A DNA stretch of 64,000 nucleotides, from positions 620,001 to 684,000 of the forward strand of contig CALMGM010000005.1 of NCBI GenBank assembly GCA_937863685.1, written 5' to 3'. The notes beneath the pieces are model-generated. The model ran no database searches, was not told where the DNA came from, and saw only the letters and a program-made list of their open reading frames with translations. This document shows, piece after piece, positions 10,101 through 16,445 of this stretch. Both the position numbers and the translations under genes were made by a program. How positions within the stretch are numbered: position 1 is the first letter of the stretch; each line of letters opens with the position of its first letter. This DNA is from an uncultured bacterium (lineage in GTDB: Bacteria > Edwardsbacteria > AC1 > EtOH8).

Positions 10101-10796
10101 GGTGATCAGGCTGTTGGTGGAAGCATCTATGATGGCCACCTGGTTGTAGCTGGGCAGGGTTACGTACAGTTTCTGCATCTCCGGACTGCCCACCATCATG
10201 GAGGTTGACACAATGCCGGAAAAACCGATGGTGTCGCTGATCCCGTCGCCGGCTCCGTCGATGGCCGCAATCAGGGTGTCGTAGCCGTGAGCCACGTAGG
10301 TCTGTCCGCCGGGGAAAGCGTAGATATTTCCCTCAAATCCGGTAAAAAAGTTGAGCTGGGAATAGGTGCTGCCGTTATAAATATACATGCCATAGGCTGA
10401 CGAATTGGCATACAGCTTATTGTAGATGCTGTTATAGGCCAGGTTCACCGGGCCCATGCCGGGAGTCAGGTAGCTCTCTACCGTGTCGTTGTCGGCATCC
10501 AGGATATAAACATATCCCACCCCGGTGGCCACGAACAGCTTTCTGGTCAGCGCATTGTAAGCCATCTGTCCGGGGCCGTAGCCCAGCGTGCAGGCTTGAT
10601 AGCTGTAATTCCGAAGGATTCCTATGGTGGATTCGCCGGTGTTGGAGATATATATCTTGCCGCTGTCGCTGTTATATCCGAAATTCTTCGGCCCGACGCC
10701 GGCGGTAAAGGTATCTTTAAGATAGTACTGGGCGCGAGCCAGGCCGCAAACCAAAAAGATTCCAGCCAGCAGTAAAATAACTTTGGACGTTTTCAT
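7143..10796 (-). CDS. Large secreted beta-propeller/Ig protein with C-terminal FlgD-like sorting tail
   Basis: The 1217-residue protein has a signal peptide (KVILLLAGIFLVCGLARAQ). An N-terminal propeller of about 330 residues carries YVTN-like repeats such as KLYVT, KKVYVT and DIYVS. Fibronectin/Ig-like domains follow, then a Big_5 domain near residue 690 (INFSEPVDT) and a C-terminal module shared with the neighbouring giant protein. It ends with the typical type IX/FlgD-like tail: NPFRNQMNLSYQIPRSG, then VSITIYNITGQQVRTL, GYYTAGWDGRDQAG and SSGVYFIRL. It is the first gene of the operon, with a strong GGGAGG ribosome site 9 bases before the ATG and a sigma-70-like promoter at 10896-10924. The propeller may bind partners or polymers; no catalytic residues are recognisable. 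Confidence 0.9.
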   Translation of the reverse strand: MKTSKVILLLAGIFLVCGLARAQYYLKDTFTAGVGPKNFGYNSDSGKIYISNTGESTIGILRNYSYQACTLGYGPGQMAYNALTRKLFVATGVGYVYILDADNDTVESYLTPGMGPVNLAYNSIYNKLYANSSAYGMYIYNGSTYSQLNFFTGFEGNIYAFPGGQTYVAHGYDTLIAAIDGAGDGISDTIGFSGIVSTSMMVGSPEMQKLYVTLPSYNQVAIIDASTNSLITKVSVGVNPSALAYCPEYKKVYVTCPGENYLWLIDSMNVASSFIASDSLNTVCYDAASKQICITDKNDAILHVWNPIYDNIAKSFFMPAINPAGVIADPATGDIYVSLTGLGGPGSVSVIGYDTLAPTGAVIYDVPSIINTDTLTVFWSPGADSGGSGIVAYDIYIQPDSTEPSTYTYYPPDTSGFLMLGSDSTMYHLMVVARDSAGNPLNVNYVWQDSVYVDLSYVIPVDSIPPAAPLTPLIYGAAPSFWLSSSYTTAQLTWNNPEPGITKAFFKLGSSPISAFDYQDSFATSGGMADTFYYPVDTLNGNYQLYIWLADSSGNSDYNNLAAVGIRRDLDQPLNTMVLPFSGDTAYSTSFPVSWTGGMDALSGISSYRLNYRVDTSGTWYTAIDLHPDTFVVFTGAVPGHRYYFEAAAYDSAYNLEAMFNLAEDSVFVSLTAVDTTRPQITSTTPAQGDSLVSLGSEIYINFSEPVDTMSLRFHCAPDPGGWSLYWGFSRDYVMLSHNNFSPGTAYSITVDSLADSSGNLLAAGPAPNPWSFTTKPSIILSTVWQGGVYSLFSIPLLATDSSASAMLGDDLGAYGPSGWRLVGYNTGADSFIESPVIVNGRGYWLASVNSAIIDVAGAVHDSFASARVPLFPGWNLIGTPFTAPAPLSSIQVVDSSGWRSFGDSSSWSLVSPRVWYYTDNTPDLVNNGIWDSLSPADTTARMIPWEGYALYAAAGCSLYIQTLAIKGGLPKTAYNDYRIDWQLEITAASGQASDRGLKLGVSSQAQEGYDRLDAEKPPLVSNQIKIYIPHDDWNRGPCRQYQYDFRPPSDHIEWPLAAEVSDAEGTLSFKLSGALPVGYKLYLADRSAGTGLEIIPGQPVGFCGNRHYSIIFTDKEISRLDIKPLSLLMNRAAPNPFRNQMNLSYQIPRSGPVSITIYNITGQQVRTLVDKDMSPGYYTAGWDGRDQAGSSISSGVYFIRLLSGGTALTQKILKIK

Positions 10797-10895
10797 ATCA
10801 ATTACCTCCCAAGGGTTATTTTCCTTAAAAATCCAGAAAGAATATCTAATTAAACAGCAAAAACTGTTCCATCTGTCAGAATAACATAAAACGCT

Positions 10896-10924
10896 ATGCT
10901 ATAAAAGTTTAAAATCAGTTTCAA
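10896..10924 (-). promoter_or_regulatory. Sigma-70-like promoter of the giant surface-protein operon
   Basis: On the minus strand TTGAAA (10924-10919) is followed after 17 bases by TAGCAT (10901-10896). The surroundings are AT-rich. The leader to the ATG at 10796 is about 90 bases and ends in a strong GGGAGG ribosome site. Confidence 0.55.
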
Positions 10925-10985
10925 TTTAATAATGTTATGAATTTGTTTAACAAGTTACGGAATTCTGTTACACATTTGGACAACA

Positions 10986-11417
10986 TCAATCCCTCTCCAC
11001 CTCGTAATCCGGCTCATCCTGATCGTACGGTGTATCGCCTTCCGGCTTATTTTGGTGATCTTCCGTCGTCCGAACTTCTTGGAGTTTTTTCCCTTTTCCG
11101 ACCTCCGTATCTCCGAAAGAACTGTGTACTGCAGACAGATCCAAGGTATCCTTCTTCTGGCCGGCCTTTTTCTTGCTCTGCTGCAGCAGGGCTTGGGGAT
11201 TCAGGGAGACGCCGCTTTGGGAGAGCCTCTGGTCCAGCCCGGAGGCAAAGGACTCCCCGCTCTCGTCCAGGGCCCGGGTCAATTCCCGGATCTGGTCAAC
11301 CGACAGTTCTTGGCCCAGCTTCTTCAGGGTCCCCGGCATATCCGACAGCAGTCGGTGACGCAGGGAGTTGTCCCCGAAGGCCTTTTCTATTATTTTCAGG
11401 ACCCGATCATCAGCCAT
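10986..11417 (-). CDS. Small protein with Os1348/NHLP-leader-like N-terminus and acidic disordered tail
   Basis: The protein has 143 residues and no signal peptide. Residues 1-50 form a helical block (RVLKIIEKAFGD, HRLLSDMPGTLKK, SVDQIRELTRAL). Its spacing resembles the Os1348 family of the NHLP clan, where an 'R-LL-DP--AL' helix is followed by 'T-EE--ALR-L'. The remainder (60-143) is hydrophilic and rich in Lys, Glu, Asp and Gln, without Cys clusters, and looks disordered. NHLP-clan domains act as RiPP leader peptides or come from nitrile hydratase alpha subunits; here the tail does not look like an obvious core peptide. It lies 52 bases after the zinc-finger gene at 11470, and a palindromic repeat fills that gap. 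The family link is a resemblance only. Confidence 0.6.
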   Translation of the reverse strand: MADDRVLKIIEKAFGDNSLRHRLLSDMPGTLKKLGQELSVDQIRELTRALDESGESFASGLDQRLSQSGVSLNPQALLQQSKKKAGQKKDTLDLSAVHSSFGDTEVGKGKKLQEVRTTEDHQNKPEGDTPYDQDEPDYEVERD

Positions 11418-11427
11418 ATTCTTATTT

Positions 11428-11468
11428 TCTCTCCCTTCCCCAATGGGGAAGGGCTGGGGTTAGGTCGG
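11428..11468. repeat. REP-like palindrome, GGGAAGGG family
   Basis: A perfect 9-bp inverted repeat (11433-11441 with 11445-11453, loop AAT) is followed by CTGGGGTTAGGTC. The same layout, a hairpin followed by a G-rich GAGGGGTC-like tail, recurs at 24811, 36183 and 40523. Confidence 0.6.
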
Positions 11469-11469
11469 T

Positions 11470-11682
11470 TTACCCGATATCGTCCAGGTCCACCGGCTCG
11501 TCCTTGGGGTGGCACACCCCGCAGTAGACCGAGTCCGATACCGCCAGGCCCTTTAACTTATCCTGCTTGTCGCGGTACATGGTCAGGACGATGGGCAGGG
11601 TCTTGGCGTGTTCTTTGCAGACCGAGCGCCCGCAGAAACTGCAGACCGCGTTGGCCGGCCGTTCGCAATGCCAGCATTCCAT
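11470..11682 (-). CDS. Small B-box/DUF2180-like zinc-binding protein
   Basis: This 70-residue protein is built around zinc ligands. It has CxxC at residues 3-6, CxxC at 14-17, C and H at 22 and 25, and a C-terminal CxxC (CGVC). The pattern resembles B-box-type zinc fingers and the archaeal DUF2180 family, which also begin M-x-C-x-x-C. There is no signal peptide, so it is cytoplasmic. It lies between the REP transposase gene and the Os1348-like gene on the same strand. A ribosome site (GGAGAT) stands before the ATG at 11682. Its role is unknown; such mini zinc proteins may mediate protein contacts or metal storage. Confidence 0.72.
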   Translation of the reverse strand: MECWHCERPANAVCSFCGRSVCKEHAKTLPIVLTMYRDKQDKLKGLAVSDSVYCGVCHPKDEPVDLDDIG

Positions 11683-11703
11683 TTAATTTATCTCCTTGTG
11701 TGA

Positions 11704-12237
11704 TTATCGTTCGGGATTTTCATCGTCTACGGCCCAGTATCGGGGGTTTTCTATGATATATCTCTTAATCTCATTATGTGATTTCTCATTGCGGATAATA
11801 TGTTCATAATAATTTCGTTGCCATATTTTTCGCCCCGGCGTATTATTTGCCAAATTGATCGCCTTTGTCGTTTGATATTTATAAAAGGCCAATACCTGCC
11901 CCAATGTGCGTTTTTCCGAATCCCGTAGGGGCGAGATGACCTCGCCCCTACCACGCGGGACAACATCGTCGGCAATAATAATTATGAAATGAACGTGGTT
12001 GGGCATTACGACAAAGGAATCCAATATCAAGCCGTGATAATTTTCCGTTAATTTATCCCAGAACGAATTTACAATCGATCCCCATTCGTTCAATTGCATC
12101 CGGCCGTTTATTATTTGCCCGAAAATACATTTGCGATCCTGGGCGCAGATGGTTATATAATACGCGCCCTCCTGCCCATAATCATATTCCGGCAGGCGGA
12201 TGGACCGCCGGTTATGTTTTTTACATCTGCCTGGCAC
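11704..12237 (-). CDS. REP-associated tyrosine transposase (Y1/IS200-like, RAYT)
   Basis: The 177-residue Y1-transposase domain is complete. The start motif (RRSIRLPEYDY, GAYYITICAQDR) is typical of RAYTs. The HUH metal motif is PNHVHF (His81 and His83), and the nucleophile tyrosine lies in QRNYYEHIIRNE (Tyr143 or Tyr144). The start codon is GTG, with an in-frame stop two codons upstream and only a weak ribosome site. RAYTs cut and join single-stranded REP hairpins and are domesticated, single-copy relatives of IS200 transposases. An 11-bp perfect palindrome (11925-11951) lies inside the coding sequence between the HUH and Tyr motifs and adds about nine residues (GRGEVISPL) without breaking the frame. 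The many palindromes in the window's gaps are candidate substrates. Confidence 0.92.
   Translation of the reverse strand: MPGRCKKHNRRSIRLPEYDYGQEGAYYITICAQDRKCIFGQIINGRMQLNEWGSIVNSFWDKLTENYHGLILDSFVVMPNHVHFIIIIADDVVPRGRGEVISPLRDSEKRTLGQVLAFYKYQTTKAINLANNTPGRKIWQRNYYEHIIRNEKSHNEIKRYIIENPRYWAVDDENPER
11925..11951. repeat. Palindromic repeat embedded in the transposase gene
   Basis: GTAGGGGCGAG (11925-11935) pairs perfectly with CTCGCCCCTAC (11941-11951) over a 5-base loop. The core resembles the intergenic palindrome at 56766-56798 (GTAGGGGAGG). It is translated in frame. Confidence 0.7.
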
Positions 12238-12254
12238 CGGAGTTTAAGAATAGA

Positions 12255-13028
12255 TTAGAAACAATATTTGATCTTGATATTAACCCCCGATTGAAACGGA
12301 TTTTTTACGTTAAATTGCCAGGGGGTTTCGTTCTCGTTTAAATAAACTTCCGTATAATCACTGTCTGAATATTTTCTGGTTTCTTCCCGTTTACTATAAG
12401 AATAATAAAACGATAGAAAACTGCTCTCCACGCCAACTGTGAAAGTTCTTTTCCCTATCATTATATCCCTATCTATTCCAATTGGAATGGCTATAGTATA
12501 GCTGTACGATTTGCTACGAAGTGTAGATAAATATTTAACAGTGTCTGTTGAATAATAGAAACGTTCGTTGCTATAATCGTAACTATCCTTTCCGTAATAA
12601 TAAGTGATAGATACACCGGAAATAGCCTTAAATAGATTGTTTTCATAAAATTCCTGAAGCAATTCAGGGTTTAATCTGATTGACCAGCCGTGACCCTTTT
12701 GATCGGACATATCGTAATATGGACTATCAATGTTCGCATAATAATAATTTCTGGGATTGTTATTGTATTCGACGCCCAGAGACAAATACCCTTTTCCATA
12801 GATCTTCCTCTGCATGATAATGGTTCCGGGCAGATTTGTTAAGGATGAAGCCCTAAACCCGATCGCCCATTTGGGGTCTTTCTTCATTTCACATTCCTTT
12901 TGCACTACCAGTGCAATTTCCTGAACTTGCTGGATCTCCGTTGCGGCATTGCTGGTATCGGCATCCTGTCCCAAGGAAATTCCTGCGCTTACGATCAAAA
13001 CCAGAAACACGGCAATAACGTTTCTCAT
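12255..13028 (-). CDS. Exported outer-membrane beta-barrel-like protein
   Basis: The 257-residue protein has a signal peptide (MRNVIAVFLVLIVSAGISLGQ). It then has alternating polar/hydrophobic, Tyr-rich strands (NNPRNYYYANIDSPYYD; YSYTIAIPIGI; FLSFYYSYSKR) and ends in a hydrophobic C-terminal strand with a terminal Phe (NIKIKYCF), the usual signal for barrel insertion. I do not recognise a family. The gene is AT-rich compared with its neighbours and lies 17 bases upstream of the transposase gene on the same strand, so read-through is likely. The function could be a porin or a surface structural protein; only the barrel-like pattern is supported. Confidence 0.75.
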   Translation of the reverse strand: MRNVIAVFLVLIVSAGISLGQDADTSNAATEIQQVQEIALVVQKECEMKKDPKWAIGFRASSLTNLPGTIIMQRKIYGKGYLSLGVEYNNNPRNYYYANIDSPYYDMSDQKGHGWSIRLNPELLQEFYENNLFKAISGVSITYYYGKDSYDYSNERFYYSTDTVKYLSTLRSKSYSYTIAIPIGIDRDIMIGKRTFTVGVESSFLSFYYSYSKREETRKYSDSDYTEVYLNENETPWQFNVKNPFQSGVNIKIKYCF

Positions 13029-13166
13029 ACTTCCTCTCTGCTAATTTATTATTTCTCATTTTCTGATACGGGATATTCTTTCCAGCTTTTTCTCCGGTGT
13101 TACCGCCACGGCCCTTCCGGCCTCAACCTCCCAATTTCTCGTCCACTAAACCCTGTCCCCTGTACG

Positions 13167-13649
13167 CTATTTCCCGTAAGTCTCCACGATCTTCCGGATA
13201 AGCTCGGAGGTGGACCTTCCCGGCGTCAGCTCGATGGGTATCACCTGCCCGCCGTTCTTCAGCACCGTCTCGACGCCTACTATTTGCTCCACCTTATAAT
13301 CGGCCCCTTTCACCAAGATGTCCGGCATGATGGCTTCGATCAATTCGGCCGGCGTGTCCTCGTCAAAATAGATGACATGATCCACGCAGGCCAGGGCCGC
13401 CAGCACCGTCGCCCGGTCCTCCTGATTCACCACCGGACGCTTGGGTCCCTTGATGGCATGCACCGAAGCGTCTGAATTCAGGCCGATAATAAGCATGTCC
13501 CCCAGCGCCCTGGCCTTCTGCAGATACTCCACATGCCCCCGGTGCAGCAGGTCGAAAACCCCGTTGGTGAAGACAACTTTTTTGTGTTCCCTTTTTGCCT
13601 GCTGTCTGATTGACACCAAGGCATCAATGTCTTTCACTTTATTTTCCAT
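13167..13649 (-). CDS. rfaE2: D-glycero-beta-D-manno-heptose 1-phosphate adenylyltransferase
   Basis: The 160-residue stand-alone cytidylyltransferase-fold enzyme transfers AMP from ATP to heptose 1-phosphate, giving ADP-heptose for the lipopolysaccharide inner core. The nucleotide motif is FTNGVFDLLHRGHVEYL, with HxGH at residues 36-39. Other family signatures are ALGDMLIIGLNSD, KGPKRPVVNQEDRA and a C-terminal GRSTSELIRKI. In enterobacteria this domain is fused to a heptose kinase (HldE); here it is separate, so the kinase must be elsewhere. It implies a diderm cell with heptose-containing LPS or a related glycan. The upstream gap is AT-rich, with no clear ribosome site. Confidence 0.93.
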   Translation of the reverse strand: MENKVKDIDALVSIRQQAKREHKKVVFTNGVFDLLHRGHVEYLQKARALGDMLIIGLNSDASVHAIKGPKRPVVNQEDRATVLAALACVDHVIYFDEDTPAELIEAIMPDILVKGADYKVEQIVGVETVLKNGGQVIPIELTPGRSTSELIRKIVETYGK

Positions 13650-13764
13650 TTGACCAATTATAAAAATATTATTTAAAACAGATAGTACTCATTTCAGGAC
13701 CCAATATCATAGCAAAACCCGGCCGATTATTCCAGACAAATCATCCATCCGGGCATGCAACACC

Positions 13765-15576
13765 TCAGATGTTCCGTTTTTTGATGAAATCATCGGTCAG
13801 TTTCTCCAGCATCTCCAGGGGGATGCTGCCCTGCTGCAAGACCATCCGGTGGAATTCCTTGATGTCGAATTTGCTTCCCAGTTTGGACCGGGCCTTCTCC
13901 CGCAATTCGACGATCTTGAGTTCGCCCACCTTATAGGAACAGGCCTGTCCCGGCCAGACCCCGTAGCGCCCCAGCTCTCCGTAACTGCTCCATCCCATGT
14001 TGTCCTGCATATATTTGGCGGACTGCTCCAAGGTCCACTTTTTCTGGTGGATCCCGGTATCCAGCACCAGCCGCACCGCCCTAAAAAGTTCTGAATTGAG
14101 GTAGCCCAGCCGGGAATAGATGTCCGGAAGCCAGCCCTGCTCCTTGGCCAGCCGCTCGGAATACAGCGCCCAGCCCTCTCCGAACCCCGGAATGAAGAAC
14201 AGTGCCTTGAATATGCGGTTGTCCGGCATCTCCTGTTGCAATGCGATCTGGAAATGGTGGCCGGGTATGGCCTCGTGGTAGGTCAGGGTGGCCATGTTGG
14301 GCTTTAAGGGCAGCCAGCCCTGGTTGACGTAGAAGGTGCCCTGGCGCCGGCCATCCAGCGAGCCGGGCTCATAATAGGTAGAACCGCTGGCCTCCTTGTA
14401 CTGCGGCACCGGCTGGGCGGAGACTTTTGTCTTGGGGATCAGCGAGAATACTGCCGGCAGCCTTTCCCAGGTTTTATCTATTATGGCTTGATAGTCATCT
14501 ATCACCTGGCGTTTGCCATTGGGAGTGACGGAATAAGTGAACTTGTCCTTGTTCTCAGGGCTGTTAACCATCTGGCGGTAATCATTCATCATCTCGCCGA
14601 ACGTCGGTTTGTCTTTTATGCCCAGCGAATCCAGCAATATCTTGGCCTCGGCCTGGATCCTGGCCACCTCTTTAAGGCCCAATCGGTGGATCTCTTCCGG
14701 AGTCAGCCTGGTGCTGGTGTGTTTGCGGAGGCAGTATCGGTAATATTTATCTCCGTCCGGCAGTTTCCACACCCCCAGGTCCTGCCCGGCTTTGGCCCCC
14801 AATTCCTGCAGCTGCGAGATGTATCTCCGGTAAGCGGGGTAGATGCTTTCGGCCACGGTCTTTTGGGCCTTCTCCAGCATCTCAGTCTTCTCGGCCTTGG
14901 AGATGTCGTTCAAGGGGCCGATGCGGCCGCTTAGGGAAGTGTAGTAAAGGCAGCTGTCCGGCGGAACGGCGACAAATTCGGACATCATCTGCCCGATATG
15001 CTGGAATATCCCTGCAGTCGGATAGATCCCCTTATGGAACTGCTGTCTCATGCGGACGGCCGATTGATCCAGCCTCCGGCTTATCTTCTCCAGCCGGGAC
15101 AGGTAATCCAGCGCATCCTGCCGGTCGGAGATATTATGATATTCTGTCAGCACGGTGACCAGGGTGGCGTGGGCTCCCTGCATGGGCGTGACCACGTAAT
15201 TGTGGTAGCGGTATTTGTAGCCGTCCAGGATCCGGTCCAGCTGCCAGGCCAGCAGTTCGGCGTCGGCCTTCTGCGATGGGGTGAGCTTTTGGGGATCGTA
15301 GCTTTTCAACCATTTCCGGTATTTCCGGTTCATGGCATAGGTCCGCTCCAGGGCCTCCTCGGAGTCATCATCCAGTTTGTCGTTGTTGACGGGATAGCCC
15401 ATCTCCGGGGTCAGGCCCAGCGAGCTGGCGGTCTCCGGGGACAGCTCCATGCTCTCCCGGAAATATCCCTTGAAGAGATCTTCGATATCGGCCGGGGCCG
15501 GGTCATTCGGCTTGGCGCAGGCCGCATTGGAGACCATCAGCAAAAGTGAGGCAAAAAATAAGATGTGGTTGTTCAC
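13765..15576 (-). CDS. Exported DUF885 family peptidase-like protein
   Basis: The 603-residue protein has a signal peptide ending near AACA, so it is secreted or periplasmic. It matches the DUF885 family from end to end, with DLFKGYFRESMELSPETAS at the front. The family signature TYHEAIPGHHFQIAL (near residues 432-446) has a His-Glu...His arrangement that suggests a zinc site. The GEGWALYSERLAKE and FRAVRLVLDTGIH motifs are also typical. DUF885 proteins are related to carboxypeptidase-like gluzincins, but activity is not proven for most of them. The protein seems complete. The gene is 188 bases before the diguanylate-cyclase-gene end in the reading direction, and co-transcription is possible. 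Confidence 0.9.
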   Translation of the reverse strand: MNNHILFFASLLLMVSNAACAKPNDPAPADIEDLFKGYFRESMELSPETASSLGLTPEMGYPVNNDKLDDDSEEALERTYAMNRKYRKWLKSYDPQKLTPSQKADAELLAWQLDRILDGYKYRYHNYVVTPMQGAHATLVTVLTEYHNISDRQDALDYLSRLEKISRRLDQSAVRMRQQFHKGIYPTAGIFQHIGQMMSEFVAVPPDSCLYYTSLSGRIGPLNDISKAEKTEMLEKAQKTVAESIYPAYRRYISQLQELGAKAGQDLGVWKLPDGDKYYRYCLRKHTSTRLTPEEIHRLGLKEVARIQAEAKILLDSLGIKDKPTFGEMMNDYRQMVNSPENKDKFTYSVTPNGKRQVIDDYQAIIDKTWERLPAVFSLIPKTKVSAQPVPQYKEASGSTYYEPGSLDGRRQGTFYVNQGWLPLKPNMATLTYHEAIPGHHFQIALQQEMPDNRIFKALFFIPGFGEGWALYSERLAKEQGWLPDIYSRLGYLNSELFRAVRLVLDTGIHQKKWTLEQSAKYMQDNMGWSSYGELGRYGVWPGQACSYKVGELKIVELREKARSKLGSKFDIKEFHRMVLQQGSIPLEMLEKLTDDFIKKRNI

Positions 15577-15595
15577 TGCCGTCTTCCTTTCACTA

Positions 15596-16444
15596 TCATT
15601 GATACACTATGAATTTTATATCGTTCTTTCCGCTGCCCTTGACCGTATACATCAGGTTGTCAGCCCGTTTGATCATCTCATCGACATTATCGGGCAGTTT
15701 TTTAAACAACACTAGCCCCAGGCTGAAGCTTACCGGCCATTTTTTCTTCTTAACCTCCGCCAGAAAATGCTCCTGCATACGTTTCATGGCCATTTGACAG
15801 GATTCCTCGGTGGCCCCGGGCAGGAGCACACCGAACTCGTCGCCGCCCAGCCGGGCCACCAGATCGCCATCACGCAGATTCTTTTTGATTATCACCGCCA
15901 CCAGTTTAAGCAGTTGGTCGCCCACGCTGTGCCCGAAGGTGTCATTGATGCCCTTGAAATTATCCAGGTCGATATAGGCCAGGGCTATGGCCTGGCCGCC
16001 GGCCCGGGCCTTTTCCAGCTCTGCTTGGGCCGTCTCCATAAAATCCCGGCTGTTGGCCGCGCCGGTCAAAAAATCCTGGCGGGCGTAGTTCTTCTCCTTA
16101 TCCAGTACCTTCCTCAATCCAGACAGGGCATAGGTCACCACCACAAAGGTCGACAGCCTGACCAGCATATTCCAGTAGGGTATGAAACCTTGGCTGTAAA
16201 TATGACCCGCCGCCAGGTCGGCCGCCAGCCAGACCAGACCGCTGAGCACCGAAACAACCAAACCCCAGTTAGATCCCACGCACCAAGCCGCCAGCCCGAT
16301 GGGCAGTAGGTAAAAACTGGAGAAGGCCCATTCCGGACCGGTAAGATAATCGATCGCCCCCAGCCCGATCACCAGCAATATCCCCAGGGCAATTTTTATC
16401 TTTTTATCCCATCCCTGGAAAGTTTTTAAAACCCCTTGGATCAT
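15596..16444 (-). CDS. Membrane diguanylate cyclase (GGDEF)
   Basis: The 282-residue protein has about four transmembrane segments in residues 18-110 and then a C-terminal GGDEF domain. The active-site motif GGDEF is intact (residues 200-204), and the product-inhibition site RxxD (Arg191-Asp194, RDGD) stands five residues before it. It should make cyclic di-GMP from two GTP and be feedback-inhibited. The membrane part has no recognised ligand domain (MASE-like at best). The gene ends one base before... the next gene's stop region: the DUF362 gene ends at 16446, so the two are tightly spaced. Cyclic di-GMP usually controls attachment and matrix production, which suits the surface-rich surroundings. 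Confidence 0.93.
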   Translation of the reverse strand: MIQGVLKTFQGWDKKIKIALGILLVIGLGAIDYLTGPEWAFSSFYLLPIGLAAWCVGSNWGLVVSVLSGLVWLAADLAAGHIYSQGFIPYWNMLVRLSTFVVVTYALSGLRKVLDKEKNYARQDFLTGAANSRDFMETAQAELEKARAGGQAIALAYIDLDNFKGINDTFGHSVGDQLLKLVAVIIKKNLRDGDLVARLGGDEFGVLLPGATEESCQMAMKRMQEHFLAEVKKKKWPVSFSLGLVLFKKLPDNVDEMIKRADNLMYTVKGSGKNDIKFIVYQ

Positions 16445-16445
16445 T

